This document shows positions 1-12,174 of a DNA stretch of 64,000 bases, in pieces. Positions within the stretch are counted from its first letter, which is position 1. The number at the start of each line of letters is the position of its first letter. The DNA comes from Delphinapterus leucas (taxonomy: Eukaryota; Chordata; Mammalia; Artiodactyla; Monodontidae): contig NW_022098037.1 of NCBI RefSeq assembly GCF_002288925.2, forward strand, positions 8,203,321 to 8,267,320. The letters are read 5' to 3'. The translations under genes were made by a program, and so were the position numbers. Under the pieces are notes generated by a model. It searched no databases. It had not been told where the DNA came from and worked only from the letters and a program-made list of their open reading frames with translations.

Positions 1-34
1 AAAACCCCACACATTGGAGCAATTGCTTATCAAG

Positions 35-178
35 GATCTGTGTGCTGGGCTCTGAGCTTAGTACCGTCCACAAAACTAGCTCAATTAACTCTCACAATAA
101 CCCCATTTCACTGATAACTACACTGAATTTTTCTTCTAAAGTGACTTTCATCGAGGTCGTAAAGTAAGTGGTGGCCTC
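35..178 (-). repeat. MIR-like SINE relic
   Basis: The order of motifs follows a reverse-strand MIR: a 'ctggg..ctgagctt' block, 'ctcacaataaccccattt', then 'aagtgac...cgaggtcgtaaagtaagtggtggc'. It is heavily diverged and has no visible ends. The remaining bases up to the L1 at 327 show nothing recognisable. Confidence 0.4.
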
Positions 179-326
179 TGTGGCTCACCCACTATACCAG
201 TGTATTCCAGAGGCAGTAAGTCAGAGTGGCGAAAACAGTGTTTGGAGCAAATTCCTTGGACAATGAAATGGAAGACTAAGAACAGCGCTGGGAGGTTGCT
301 GACATAGCCATTTAAAAGTCCTTAAC

Positions 327-3072
327 TATCAAAAATCTCCCAGTGAAGAAAAGCCCCAGACCAGATGGTGAATTCTACCAAACATTTAAAGAGTTAATAC
401 CAATCCTCCTCAAACTCTTCCCAAAAATTGAGGAGGAGGAAACACTTCTAAACTCGCTTTTTGAAGCCAGCATTACTCTGTTACGAAAACCAGACAAGGA
501 TACTACAGGAAAAGAAAATCACAGGCCAAGATCCCTGATGAACACAGATGCAAAAATCCTCAAAAAATACTAGCAAACTGAATTCAACAGCACATTAAAT
601 GGATCATACACCATGATCAAATGTGATGTAGCCCTGGGATGCAAGGATGGTTCAACATGCACAAATCAGTAAATGTGATATTCCACGTTAATATAATGAG
701 GGATAAAAATCATATGATCATCTCAGTAGATGCAGAAGAAAAGATCTGACAAACTTCAACATTCTTTCATGATAAAAATTTTCAATAAATTAGGTATAGA
801 AGGAATGTACCTCAACATAACAGGGTCCACATATGACAAACCCACAGCTAACATCATACACAATGGCTTTCAGCTTTTCCTCTAAGATCAGGAACAAGAC
901 AAGAGTACCTACTGGAAGTTTTAGCCACAACAATTAGGCAAGAAAAAGAAATAAAAGGAATCCAAATCAGAAAAGAAGTAAAATTGTCTCCATTTGCAGA
1001 TTATATGATCTTATATAAACAATCCTAAAGGCTCCACCAAAAAACTAGTAGAACTAATAGATGAGTTCAGTAAAGTTATAGGACAGAAGATCAACATACA
1101 AAATTCCACTGTGTTCTTATTTACTAACAATGAACTATCCAAAAAAAATTTAGAAAGCAATCCCATTTACAAAAGCATTTAAAAAATTAAATACTTATGA
1201 ATAAATTTAACCAAGGAGGTTAAAGATCTGTACACTGAAAACTATAGAACACTGATGAAAGAAAATAAAGAGGACACAAATAAATGAAAAGATATATCCA
1301 TGTTCATGGCTTAGATTTAATATTGTCAAAATGTCCTTATTACCCAAAGTGATCTTCAGATTCACTGCAATCCCTATCAAAAGTTCAATGGCATCTTTTA
1401 CAGAAATAGAAAAAAAATTCCTAAAATTTGTATGGAACTACCAAAGACCCTGCATAGCTAAAGTGATCTTGAGCAAGAAGAACAGAGCTGGAGGCATCAC
1501 ATTTCCTAATTTCAAATTATATTACAATGCTATAGTAATCAAAACAGTATGGTATTGGCATAAAACAGACATATAGGCCAATGAAACAGAATTGAGAGCA
1601 CAGAAAGAAATAAAACCATGCACATCTAATCAATTTACCTTCAACAAAGGCACCAGGATACACAATGGAGATAGGAAAGTCTCTCCAACAAATAGTGTTG
1701 GGAAAACTGAATTCCCAAGTGCAAAAGAATGAAATTGAACCCATATTTTACACCATATACAAAAACCAACTCAACATTGATTAGACTTAAATGTTAAGAC
1801 CTGAAGCAATAAAACTCCTAGAAAAAAACAGGAGAAGCTCCTTGACATTGGCCTTGGCAATTATTTTTTGGATATTACATGAGAAGCACAGGCAACAGAA
1901 GCAAAAATAAACAAGTTGGACTATGTCAAACAAAAAACCTCTGCATAGCAAAGGAAACACTCAACAAAATGAAAATGTAACCTACAGAATGATAAAATAT
2001 ATCTGCAAACCATATATCTGAAAAGTGGCTAATATCTAATATGTATAAGGAACTGATATGACTTAACAGCAAAAAAAAAAAAAAAAAAAAAAACCTGATT
2101 AAAAACTGGGTAGAGGACCTGAATAGACATTTTTCTAAAGAAGACATATAAATGGCCAACAGGTATATGAAAAGGTGCTCAATATCACTGATCATCAGGA
2201 AAATGCAAATCAAAACCACAGTGAGATATCACCCCACACCTGGTAGTATGGCTATTATCAAAAAGTCAAAAGATCACAAGTGTTGGCAAGGATGTAGAGA
2301 AAAGGGAACACTTAAACACTGTTGGTGGTAATGTAAATTGATATGGCTGTTATGGAAAACAATATGGATGATCCTCAAAAAAATTAAAAATGGAACTACC
2401 ATGTGATCCAGCAATCCCACTTCTGGGTATATATCCAAAGATGATGAGACGACTATCTCAAAGAGATATCTGCACTCCCAGGTTTAGTGAAGCATTGTTC
2501 ACAATAGCTAAAATATGGAAACAAGTGTTCATCAACAGATGAATGATATAAATACTATTCAGCTTAAAAAAGAAGGAAATCTGCCATCTGCAGCAACATA
2601 GATGAACCTGGAAGCCTGGAGAACATTATGCGGAGTGAAATAAGCCGGATACAGAAAGACAAATACTGCGCGATCTCACTTACATATGGAATCTAAAAAG
2701 TTGAACTCACAGAAACAGAGAGTAGAAAAGTGGTTTCAGGGGCTGCGGGGTGGGAGAAAAGGGGTGATGTTGGTCCAAGGGTACAAACTTTTAGTTATAA
2801 GATAAATAAATTATGGAGACCTAATGGTGACTATAGTTAACAATATTGCATTGTATACTTGAAAATTGCTACAGGAGTAGGTCTTAAGTGCCCTCACTAC
2901 AAAAGACTAAATAAACGTATGGTAACTATGTGAAGTGATGAATATGTTAATTAGCGTGAATTTGGGAATCATTTCATAATGTGTACATGTATCAAAACAT
3001 CATCTTGTACCTCATAAGTATATACAGTTTTTATTTATTAAATCATATCTCAATAAATCTGAGGGAAAAAAG
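327..3072 (+). mobile_element. Old 5'-truncated L1 (ORF2 reverse transcriptase part to 3' end)
   Basis: Broken ORF2 can be followed in order. A reverse transcriptase stretch lies at 343-573 (residues [11 protein letters not shown], then [13 protein letters not shown]). A later ORF2 block at 1331-1576 reads [15 protein letters not shown] and [15 protein letters not shown]. The C-terminal region lies near 2100-2600. The 3' UTR (about 2700-3070) is of the old mammalian type ('tatacttgaaaattgct', 'caataaa'). An 11-bp direct repeat, aagtccttaac, flanks it at 316-326 and 3073-3083 and fits a target-site duplication, so the element is complete as inserted. Many stops and frameshifts make it dead. 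A 23-bp A run at 2071-2093 lies inside the ORF2 region and is not the tail. Confidence 0.93.
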
Positions 3073-3139
3073 AAGTCCTTAACAGACTTCCCCAGCTAAA
3101 AAAAGCCATCTGAGTTTTCATATTGTTATCCTCTTTGAT

Positions 3140-3281
3140 TTTCTAAATAGCACTCATCCCTACCTGAAAATATTGCATGTGCTTGCCTTTCTGTCTATTC
3201 CATGGAGCCTCCTTAGAGGGAGGATTGTGTCTATCTGGTTATCACTGTCTCCTCAGCAATGTCCGTCCCATGCTAGGCACC
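3140..3281 (+). repeat. L2-like LINE 3' end, interrupted
   Basis: The text resembles the L2 3' UTR: 'tagcactcatcc', 'tccatggagcctcc', 'ttatcactgtctcctcagcaatg', 'catgctaggcac'. The expected continuation 'tgctcaacaaatat' resumes at 3738-3751, after the LTR at 3282-3737. So the LTR appears to have inserted into the L2 copy. Confidence 0.5.
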
Positions 3282-3737
3282 TGTTGTAGGTTGAATTTTG
3301 TCCCCAGAAAAAGATATGTTAAAGTCCTAACTGCTGGTACCTGTAAATGTGACCTATCTGAAAGAGTCTTTAGGAATGTAATTTAGATGTAAGTTAAGAT
3401 GAGGTCATACTAGAGTTGGGTGGGCCCTTAATTTACTATGACCAACGTCCTTATAAGAAAGGGAGAAGAGACCCAGCGACACATAGTGAGGTCATTTGAT
3501 GACAGAAGCAGAGATTAGGAAGAAGGACACAGATGCAAACTAAGAACACCAAGAATTGCTGACAAATACCAAAAACACCAGAAGGAGCAAGGGAGAACCC
3601 TCCCTTAGAGAATGTGGCCCTGCCGACAGGTTGATTTCAGACTTCTAGCTTCCAGAACTGTGAGAAAATAAATTTCTGTCGTTTAAGCCACCTGGTTTGT
3701 GGTATTTTTTTATGGCAGCCCTAAGAAACAAATATAG
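3282..3737 (+). mobile_element. Solo LTR, MLT1 (ERVL-MaLR) type
   Basis: It starts 'tgttgtaggttgaatttt' and contains 'gatatgttaaagtcctaac', 'tccttataagaaaggg', 'ccttgccgaca'-like text and 'ccagaactgtgagaaaataaa'. It ends 'ggcagccctaagaaacaaatatag'. This order is that of MLT1 LTRs of the mammalian MaLR retrotransposons, probably the C/D group. No internal region is present, and no exact 5-bp TSD was found. It sits inside an L2-like relic. Confidence 0.75.
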
Positions 3738-3751
3738 TGCTCAACAAATAT

Positions 3752-4320
3752 CTATTTATTTATTTATTTATTGAAATACAGTTGATTTAAAATGTGTTAG
3801 TTTCTGGTGTGCAGCAAAGTGATTCAGTTACACACATATATATTCCATTGTGGTTTATCTCAGGGTATTGAATACAGCTCCCTGTGCTCTACAGTAGGAC
3901 CTTGTTGTTGATCTATTTTATATATAGCAGTTTGTATCTGCTAATCACCAACTCCTAAGTTATTCCTCCCTCACTCCCTTTCCTCTTTGGTACTTATTCA
4001 CTTAGTATGATAACCTCTACTTCCATCCATATTGCTGCAAATGGCACTATTTCATTCTTTTTTTATGGCTGAGTAGCATTCCTTGCATATGTGTACCACA
4101 TCTTCTTTATCCATTCATCTGTGGATGGACATTCAGGTTGTTTCCATGTCTTGACTATCATGAATAGCGCTGCTATGAACATAGGGGTGCATGTATCTTT
4201 TTGAATTATAGTTTTGTCTGGATATATGCCCAGGAGTGGGATTGCTGGATCATATGACAACTCTATTTTTAGTTTTTTTAAGGACCCTCCATACTGTTTT
4301 CCATAGTGGCTGCACCAATG
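3752..4320 (-). mobile_element. 5'-truncated cetartiodactyl L1, 3' end only
   Basis: On the reverse strand this gives the ORF2 C-terminus, a 65-residue frame at 4063-4260 containing [19 protein letters not shown] and [18 protein letters not shown]. The 3' UTR follows and ends in a (TTTA)-rich tail complement at 3752-3772. It is much less diverged than the L1 at 327-3072. The tail text ('caaagtgattcagttac' on the forward strand) matches the L1 3' UTR at 60300-60370. A short piece near 3990 appears deleted. The TSD is not clear. Confidence 0.92.
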
Positions 4321-4578
4321 AATATCCTTTAAATGAATAAAGTGTGAGGTGATACAAGTTTAAATCAGTAAGAGTTGAAAGTAGAAATGCATAGAAAGAA
4401 TAGGATTGTGGTTCATGGGGAAGCATCAATAGGACTCGATGTCAGGAATGACCCAGTTTGAGTTTCCATTTGGTCAGCTGAAAAGGTCATTCTTGGAAGA
4501 ATTCACTCTGACTTGGCAACATCCTTGCTGCAGATTGTCAAGCTCTAGAGCTCTAGGCCTATTGGCAGTATACCAGCA

Positions 4579-4705
4579 TGGTTAAAGATAAGTTCAGCAC
4601 TGAACGAGACAGACCTGGCGGAGGTGGGGGGGTGGGGAATCTGGGCTTGGTATCTTACTGGCTGTGTGACCTTGGGTGGTTACGTGACATCTCTGAGCTC
4701 TGAGC
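4579..4705 (+). repeat. MIR SINE
   Basis: It contains 'atggttaaagataagttcagcac' and the MIR core 'ttactggctgtgtgaccttgg' followed by 'tctctgagc'. It is forward orientated, and the 3' part is lost or runs into the MER5-like relic. The 250 bases before it (4321-4578) hold nothing recognisable. Confidence 0.7.
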
Positions 4706-4723
4706 AAGCTCTGTAGTTTAGCC

Positions 4724-4846
4724 CAGTGTTTCCTCTTTAAAACGCAGATTCTGTTTTAGGAGGTCTGGGGTGGGGCCTGTGATTCTGCATTCCTAATAAG
4801 CTCCCGAGTGATACACAGGCTGTTGGTCCTCAGACCACACTCTGAG
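4724..4846 (+). repeat. MER5A-like hAT-Charlie DNA transposon relic
   Basis: The layout is that of MER5: 'cagtgtttcctctttaaaa', 'ggtctggggtggggcctgtgattctgcatt', 'aataagctcccgagtgat', 'ggtcctcagaccacactctgag'. It is non-autonomous and diverged, so no coding capacity is expected. Confidence 0.75.
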
Positions 4847-7432
4847 CAGCAAGCGGCAAGAGAACATTGGCTTTTCAGAGAAGCTGAAGAACAGATTCAA
4901 CAGAACCAAAAGAGGCTAAGATGAAAAATGACCTGACTAGAAATATGTTAACACCTGTCTTGAGATAAATAGAACACTTGTTCAGCAACACTGCGTAAGT
5001 CAGCAATCTACTGTCCCAGACCATATCCGGCCCACCTATATCCTGCAAAACCTAAAGTATTTACTATCTTGACCTTTACAGAAAAAGTCCGCTGACTCTG
5101 GATTAACAGGTCTGCCTCTCTGTTTTGAGAATCAAAGAAATATTTAGGAAGCCACTCCAAACTACCTAACACATAAGCCGAAGACTCAGTACACCAAAGA
5201 GAGGAATTGCAGATGGGAAAGAATAAAAATATAAAATGTCGATCATGCTTGCCTCATAGGGAATAAAGGAAAACTACACAAGTTTGAGAACAGAGTGATG
5301 GGCTTTTGCCTAATACCTTACCGAAAGTTAAAAATAAATATCAGGAACAAAAAAAGAAACCTAAAGAAGAATTAAAACCATTTTTCCTTTTTCAGCACTA
5401 GCAGGTAAACTGTGGTCTGGCTCTAAAAAACTCAGAAAATCACATCTGAGATGTGAGATGAGATGAAAAACTCTCAGGGTCCTCTTTCAATATCGTCTTG
5501 GTGTACTAGGATCAAATTTTCAATGATAAAATTTCAAAATAGAGAAAGACAAGAAGAAAAGTCCTGTAATTCTTTTAAGAGACTCCTCTCTCTGTGAGGA
5601 GTCAGCTTTGGAAATCAATCTCCAGAATTAAGACCAAGAACAATGCCCCATATTTAGTACGAGTTCCAGGGCTATAATTGCAAAGCAAGAATGGCAGCTA
5701 AGTACCTTCCCAGGGCTGTAACTTGTAGGCCCTAACTGCAAGTGCTTCTTAATTAAAATTGAAGTTGCTAAGTGAACAATTTCAGCTTAATCTGTTTTTA
5801 TGCATATTAATGCCCAGCTTACGTCTACTTGGTAACTTTTCCCTCCTTCTTCTATCTTGTTTCTTTTGGACAATGTAAGATCCAGAAAGCACCCAAGTTG
5901 TGCCTATTCAACGTCCATCTTACTCTCAAGCATTGCTGCATCGGCTCTTCTGAAGGGGAAAAAAAATAACCCACACTAACTCGTTTCAGGAGGTTTGAGT
6001 ATCCTGAATCTGAACCAGCTCTTATCTTAACCTGCTTATGTGAGATTTACAAATGGGACGAGAACAAATAAGGAGTAATTTAAATTTTAATTTAAAAAAC
6101 CCTCTATTTTCTTATCCCTTATCAAACCGCCAGCATTTCTCCTGCTGACAATGAGCAAGTGTCATTGGCATAGGCCAGACCCTACCCACAACCAAGGAAT
6201 CCCTTTCATCTAAAACCCTGATCCCTTTAATAAACAAAATACGAAAAGGCAGTCAAAATTACGCTGTGGCTTTATAAAAGAAGGCAGGGAAATCCTCCGA
6301 GTACAATCCCCTACTTGTTATTTTCGCATGCCATGTGACTCCAAGTCATTCTGAAGGATAAAGAGACAGGGGCTGCCACCAGATCCCAGCCACTATTTCT
6401 CCCCGGTTCCCAGCCCTGGCCCATCTGTTCTCCAGAGGCCACATGAATGGCATATGTCAAGAGAGTCAGAGCTGTGCAAACTGCCCAAAGAAATCGCTCA
6501 GCCAACCTCCCTTTGCTTCCACGACTTCAGCGATTGTTGCTGCGCTAACCACCATATGGTGAATAATTAGTTTTTCGACCCCACTCAAGAAAAATGTCCG
6601 CTTCATTGCCAAACGTTAGTAATATGTGTGTTAATGAACAGTGGGAGTTGAATGCCTATACATTAACAAAAGTTGAGTTGTTTTTTTTTTTTCTTTTCCA
6701 GCTTCAAGCTCTGTCCCTTTTGCTTTGCCTCCTTTCAAATAGGTGATGACTGGGAGTCCAGAGCATTTTAAAGAAAACTGTAAATTTTGTTTTTCTTTTT
6801 ATGAAAGGCTGCAACCCAATGGGAGATGCCCAGTTTTCACAACCCAATGTCTTTCTTTTAATAAAATGGCTTTAATCTTCTTTTTCTCACAATGATGAAT
6901 TCAGTCCATGTGAAGATGGTACGTCAAAGCCGAGTACCAGGACGGCTCTCTGCCCTTGATGTGTAAGAGGTGAGCATAAATTTATAGTGAGTATCATTAG
7001 CGCTGTCTCAAGCAGGATGCACTTTTTGGCCTCTTTAAATAAACACTGACCTCCTGATTCCAACAGAAAATACACTTGATGCTCTTAGCATGAAGATTTA
7101 AGAACCCAGTTGAGATTTCAAGTTCACTATCCCCAAAGTAGAAGCCTTAATCAGCAGATCATTTCTCTCAAAAGAGGGAAAGATCTTTGTGTAGTCAGAA
7201 AATAAACATTTATTCCACATATACAGCACAAGATAAAAATACCTAAGTTTGCATCCATTTCTGCATTTTCTAGGGTAAGGCAACACTGATGTGCTCCTGA
7301 TAGGTTTTAAATCGAACTGCTTTCTGACCTTGGTCTCCATGTTCTTTGTGTACAAACATATGAACCCTGAGGAAAAGAGATAGAGAATTGAAATATTCTC
7401 TAATACAATTCTCAGAGCCTTTCTATATAGGT
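4847..7432. other. Unique AT-rich non-coding DNA
   Basis: No repeat family, RNA gene or convincing coding exon was recognised. Short open frames on both strands lack start context, length and domains. Two AT-rich patches with mixed, non-repetitive composition (5740-5850 and 6560-6690) look as if they could be conserved non-coding sequence, but that needs an alignment. Confidence 0.5.
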
Positions 7433-7592
7433 CAGTGGTTCCCAAATACCTTTAGTTTGCAGACCATCATATCATGGCAGAAGTCCCCCAAGATCCTCCC
7501 TCCTATTTATGGCTGAAAAAGAAATGCCCCGCCAGAATAAATCAGCAGAGCGGTGATAATTTAATGAGACAGTCAAGAGAAATCTCACAAGC

Positions 7593-7831
7593 AAAATGTG
7601 AATCAGGGCTTCCCTGGTGGCGCAGTGGTTGAGAGTCCGCCTGCGGATGCCGGGGACATGGGTTCGTGCCCCGGTCCGGGAAGATCCCACATGCCGCGGA
7701 GCGGCTGGGCCCGTGAGCCAGGGCCACTGAGCCTGCGCATCCGGAGCCTGTGCTCCACAACGGGAGAGGCCGCAACAGTGAGAGGCCCGTGTACCGCAAA
7801 AAAAAAAAAAAAAAAAAAAAATGTGAATCAG
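7593..7831 (+). mobile_element. CHR-type SINE (about 200-bp form) with TSD
   Basis: The body is 7607-7817, from 'ggcttccctggtggcgcag' to 'gtaccgc' plus about 20 A. The tRNA-related 5' part carries a box A-like 'tggcgcagtggttgagagtcc' region and a box B-like 'ggttcgtgcccc'. A perfect 14-bp TSD, aaaatgtgaatcag, lies at 7593-7606 and 7818-7831. The tail and TSD are uneroded, so this is a fairly young insertion. Confidence 0.97.
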
Positions 7832-7895
7832 TGCCATAAAATGACAACTGTCATTTTCTTTTTATATTTGTAGTCAATTAGGATAATACCTATGT

Positions 7896-8043
7896 CACCC
7901 TCTAGACTATAAACTTATTGAGGACGTTGATGGCTTCTATTTGCTCTTCACTATATCCTCAGTACCTAGAGCTCAGCGCCAACTAGATGGTTCGAGCTAC
8001 AGGGTATAAATTCTCAACATGCATTTGTTGAGTAAATACTTTA
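7896..8043 (+). repeat. L2-like LINE 3' end
   Basis: L2 3' UTR landmarks occur in order: 'tagactataaacttattgagg', 'ttgctcttcactatatcctcagtacctag', and a final 'catttgttgagtaaat'. It is diverged, and the rest of the element is missing. Confidence 0.6.
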
Positions 8044-8365
8044 AATAATCTTGAATATTACACAAAAGCAGCCTAGGAACCACGAGCATTTGGTTGATCA
8101 TAGTTTGAGAATCCCTGCCAGCAGGAACTGGAGGTTGATATTGAACATAGCACCTAGGGGAATCTTCCATTTCATCTAATTTGCATTATCCCTCTGACTA
8201 CCGCTGGCCTATAATTATAGTCTTTCATCTTTCTACTCTAAAATTCCAATTGCAGGAAAAACATGTTCCATTTTTGGTCAAAGAGCACCTGCTATGGTGT
8301 TTCCTGTGTACTTTTGGTCAGAAAATGTAGGGGCAACAGTATAGTTTGGAAGCCATACATCTCGA

Positions 8366-8515
8366 GCTTCGTGCCAGCTTTCACCACTGACTAGTTCCCG
8401 CTTAGTTCCTTTAAGCCTCAGTTTCCTCATGTGTTTATAAATGGTGAAGAGAAAGGGAGAGGATAATACTTCCTCTGCATCATTTTGTGGATTAAAAAGT
8501 AAGTTTATCATCTAC
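8366..8515 (+). repeat. MIR SINE
   Basis: MIR core-like 'ccactgactagttcc', 'agcctcagtttcctcatgtgt' and 'gataatacttcctctgcatc' followed by 'ggattaaa' are in the expected order. Confidence 0.65.
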
Positions 8516-10119
8516 GAAAGGTGGTTATTCTTAGATACAATCAATGACTAAATCCTCAAAGTATCAAATCTACTTAATCCTGGGGCTTCATATTTGAAGG
8601 AACCATTAATAAACACTAACCTGAAACATGAGGGGAGTTGACTATGGATCTACCCTCTTATTTTGAGTGAAATCTTTTTTTGCTCAAAATAAAGCACTAA
8701 AAATGCATCACTCGGAAAAATAAACAGCCTAAAGTGACTCTCTTCTTGGCTTAAACTATGTATTAGAAACAAGTTTCCTTTTGCTCCCTGTTCTGAGGGG
8801 AAAAAGGATTCTCAAGTCTCTGGCATCCTACCTTCATCTTGCTGGTGGGCATCAAAACTGATCCAAGGTGTAGTCCTTGAGGGAAGGATGGGGGTGCTTC
8901 ACCAAGAAACTGTTCTTAAGGGAAGTACTTCTGCTGCATAACCAAAAATGATTTCCTACAAAGTTACAGTTAAATGAGCTGGAAACCTCAATATTAAAGC
9001 AGAGTTGTTGTTCTGATCGGTCTATAGTCAAGACATATGTTCAACGAGAGGCCAAAAGGGAAAAGTCAACTGTTGTAAATGAAGAGGTAACTGCCTACAG
9101 GGATGGTCTGTCCCAGTGCCATCGACCCCTCTGTACACGTCTGAAAAGTTTGCTCCCACCCGGCAGCTTGTAAGTCCCAGCTGTAGGGCTGGGGACAACG
9201 GTCTGAGACTGTGAGGGGGAGCCCATAGTAAACTAGGAGGGGCAGGGAGCTTGAAAATAAGACATGGCGTATCACTCGGGACCATATCCCTCGTGCTGGG
9301 GAACCTCTCATACACCACACACACCCTGGCACCCTGGTACCAAGCTAAGACAGTGCTCTCCTCCTCCTTTCCATGTTCACCTTACCCAGCCTCCCTAATC
9401 AACGGTTAAGTGACTGCTTTGTTAAAATGATTTTCTAAATATCCCCCTGAAAAAAGCTGCCCTGCTTCAAATGAGCTGGTTGGGCAAACAGGAAGTGACA
9501 ATCAGGGTTAAGTCTATGGAGGGCGGAGTAGACCCCTACCCATGGGAGGTGAGCTGAGGTGTGCTACAGAGTCTCCCCTCCTTTCCCAATTTAGGACTTT
9601 ACTAGGTTACCCTGAAATTCTTATCCTTTCTTGAAGTCATGGTTTGGGGTTAAGATGTTGTCTCCAGAAGTTCTCCGTTTAAAATCCTATGTTGTATTTG
9701 GAAGGGGATACCACATTAATTTCTTAGCATTCACTTCTTCACCTCTGTGGACTTGCCATGGTAGACATATGAACCTTCTCCAATCTCCTCAGGCCCAGAA
9801 CCCATTCCCAGCATGACCCTGACACCACTGAGAAGACAAAGCCATCCACCATCGTGTGCCTCTTCTGTCTGTCTCCACCCATCCAACCCTTTCCTGTCCT
9901 CTTTTCTTTGTTAAGTCTCAGTCAAGCCTCGACCTGGCCTCTTCATTTTGTCCCCTGCCACTTCTCCCTACGCCGTATTGTGTTAATTGTCTGTGTTTCT
10001 ATTGGGAATTTCTATCTCTTCTTCTATACCTGTAAATGACTCAGATCTTTTAGCTCTAGTGTTGCTATCTTATCTTTCTCTTTCCCTTTACAGCCAGACT
10101 TTTGGAAAAACAGGGGATG
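8516..10119. other. Unique non-coding DNA
   Basis: Nothing was recognised beyond ordinary mixed-composition sequence. Overlapping reverse-strand frames near 9028-9332 compete with each other and have no recognisable domain, so I do not call a gene. Confidence 0.5.
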
Positions 10120-10430
10120 GTTTACTCTGATTGCCTCCATTTTCTCGCCCCCAACTTACTCCTTAATCCTCCTATTCGAATTCTGCCTCCACTACTGAAA
10201 ATGCTCCCCAGACGGTCATCACCAAACCTTAAGCACTGAATCCAGTGACCGCCTCTGTGTCCTCTTCCACCTTGCCCACCAGGCAGCATTTCCCGATTTC
10301 GTATATTCCCTACTTCCGTAACTCTTCTTGTCTCTTTAGACGTTGCCCTCTCTGGCTCTCCATCCATATTTCTGATCTTCTTACTTTCTGCCTACTGGTT
10401 CTCCTTCCATCCCTAACCATCCACCTCTCT
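10120..10430 (+). repeat. Possible L2/CR1-type LINE coding relic
   Basis: The pyrimidine-rich text 'tgcctccattttctc...cttactcctt', 'cggtcatcaccaa', 'aggcagcatttcccg' and 'ctctctggctctcc' follows the arrangement of an L2-class reverse transcriptase region. Divergence is high and frames are broken. An anonymous unique sequence is the alternative. Confidence 0.35.
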
Positions 10431-10452
10431 AAAATGTAAACATCCCCGTAAA

Positions 10453-10655
10453 CAGCACTGGACAAAAGCTTTCGGCACAGATGGAAATGTCCTATATTTG
10501 TGTTATGGCCGTGGCCATCAGCCAGATGTAGCTAGTAAATATTTGAAATGTGGCTAGTGCAACTGAAGAACTAAATTTAATATTTTATTTTATTTTAATT
10601 AATTTACATTTGAGTTGCTGCATGGGACTGGTGCCTAGCATATTAAGCAGTGCAG
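10453..10655 (-). repeat. MER58-like hAT-Charlie element
   Basis: It begins 'cagcactggacaaaa' and contains the MER58 hallmarks 'gtggccatcagcc', 'atgtagctagtaaatatttg' and 'aaatgtggctagtgcaactgaagaactaaattt'. An AT-rich middle follows, and it ends near 'gcagtgcag'. It is short and non-autonomous; orientation is inferred from memory of the family. Confidence 0.75.
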
Positions 10656-11560
10656 CCATAAAGTTCTGTCTCTTCTTGTGTTCATCCTCTCTCAGGGAAC
10701 TCACTCTCTCCCAGAGCTCTCCCTACCTTGTCTATGCAGAGAATAACCAAAGCTTTCTCACAGGGCAAAGAAACAGACCCATGTTTCCAGGTTCCTTTTG
10801 AAAATCGATACCAGTTCTTTCTCCAACACCTGGAACTCGACATTTGGGATTCTGCATTTTACTGCTGTACTGATGCACTGGAAACAGAAGTCATCCCGGG
10901 AAAGCTCAGAGCAGTATCTGGCTTCTGAAAGCTTCTCTAAGGAGGTCCAAAGGAGTGTTTCCTGGTCACTCGCAATGGCTCTGTTGTATTCAATCTTTAC
11001 AATCCTCTCCTCCCAGACTAGATTTCTCTGTAAAGCCCCTTCTCAAGGTACGAGCTTCCAAAAGTGTTTTTATTTTTCCCCCAACACTTTTATCCTTTTC
11101 AATTTTCAGACCACAGCTTCATCCTGTTGCCTATAGTTCCCGGATCCCCAACATTTGTCAAATAGGAGAGATGCTCTGTGGAGTCTCTAGCTGATTCTTG
11201 GTTCACAAATGCTGGCTATGCGTGCACTGGCAGAAAGGGGTACGAATGGGAAGCAGTGCAGCGGGACGAGGGCACGAGGCATTCAGACTGATTTCAGCAC
11301 TTTTTCCAACGTATTAGCTAAATCCGAGTCTGTCCAGACACAGCCACCTAGCCTCAAGGGATGAGCCTACCTCTCTTCTGTGGGAAAGATACATAGAAAA
11401 GCACACTTTTATAAAAACAATCGGGATATTCATTCATATTCAACATAAACATGCCCATGTTTCATCATTTGACTGATTTTTAAACTACAAATAGATTAGA
11501 TTTAGAAGACTTCTCTTTTCTTAACCTTCACGATAAAAACAATTCAAGACACAAACGTTA
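10656..11560. other. Unique non-coding DNA
   Basis: Three overlapping forward frames of 66-112 codons (10728-11194) run through this stretch in different phases. None has a domain, signal peptide or splice context that I recognise, so they are treated as chance frames. Confidence 0.45.
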
Positions 11561-11795
11561 CAGTTGACCCTTGAATAACACAAGTTTGGACTGCACGGGT
11601 CCGCTTACACACAGATATGTTTTCTACAGTAAATATTACAGTACTACGCGGTTCTTGGTTGGTTGAATCTATGGATTAGGAACTGCGGATATGAAGGAAC
11701 CATGGATACGGAGGGCTAACTATAAGTCGTTCGTGGATTTTAGACTGTGAGGAAGGGTTGGCACCCTTTACCCTGAATAGTTCAAGGGTCAGCTG
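11561..11795. mobile_element. Tigger-like (TcMar) miniature DNA transposon, 235 bp
   Basis: The left end 'cagttgacccttgaataac' and the right end 'gttcaagggtcagctg' form imperfect terminal inverted repeats. TA dinucleotides flank both sides (11559-11560, 11796-11797), as expected for mariner/Tigger target duplication. The inside ('gaactgcggatatgaagg', 'ccatggatacggagggc') resembles internally deleted Tigger2/MER28-type elements. It has no transposase. Confidence 0.85.
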
Positions 11796-12174
11796 TATTT
11801 GCATTTGGGGTCTCTAAGGCAGGATGACATATTAAGATACATATATTATTGGGTAAATTCAAAGACTTGAATTCATATTTCATTTATGTGCCACTTGTAC
11901 TCTAGTACGGTCATGGTATTTCAGAACTTCTGGTGATATTCAGATCATCTGCACTCAAATAATTCACTCAGAATTTAAATAAAATAGACTATTATGAAAT
12001 GCGTTTAACAGTGTTTCTCGGAAAGAGGGGAAGACTTCTTAAAATTTGCTAGGAAAGAAGTAACGTGGAAATCAAAAAGGACAGTCAACCTAGAGAGATG
12101 CGAGAATGAGGTGATCACTAAGATTGTCTAGCTTCCCACCTTCCAAGAGCTTCCAGGCCACGGCAGGGAAGTGG

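Noticed and set aside
7607..7817. Functional tRNA gene
   Set aside because: The head is tRNA-related with a box B-like motif but is fused to a SINE body and poly-A tail, and repeats many times in the window.
7433..8117. Possible large hAT element with ends 'cagtggttcccaaa' and 'tttgagaatccctg' enclosing a SINE and an L2 end
   Set aside because: Ends match 11 of 14 as inverted repeats, but the 8-bp flanks (atataggt, ccagcagg) do not agree and the inside is not recognisable.
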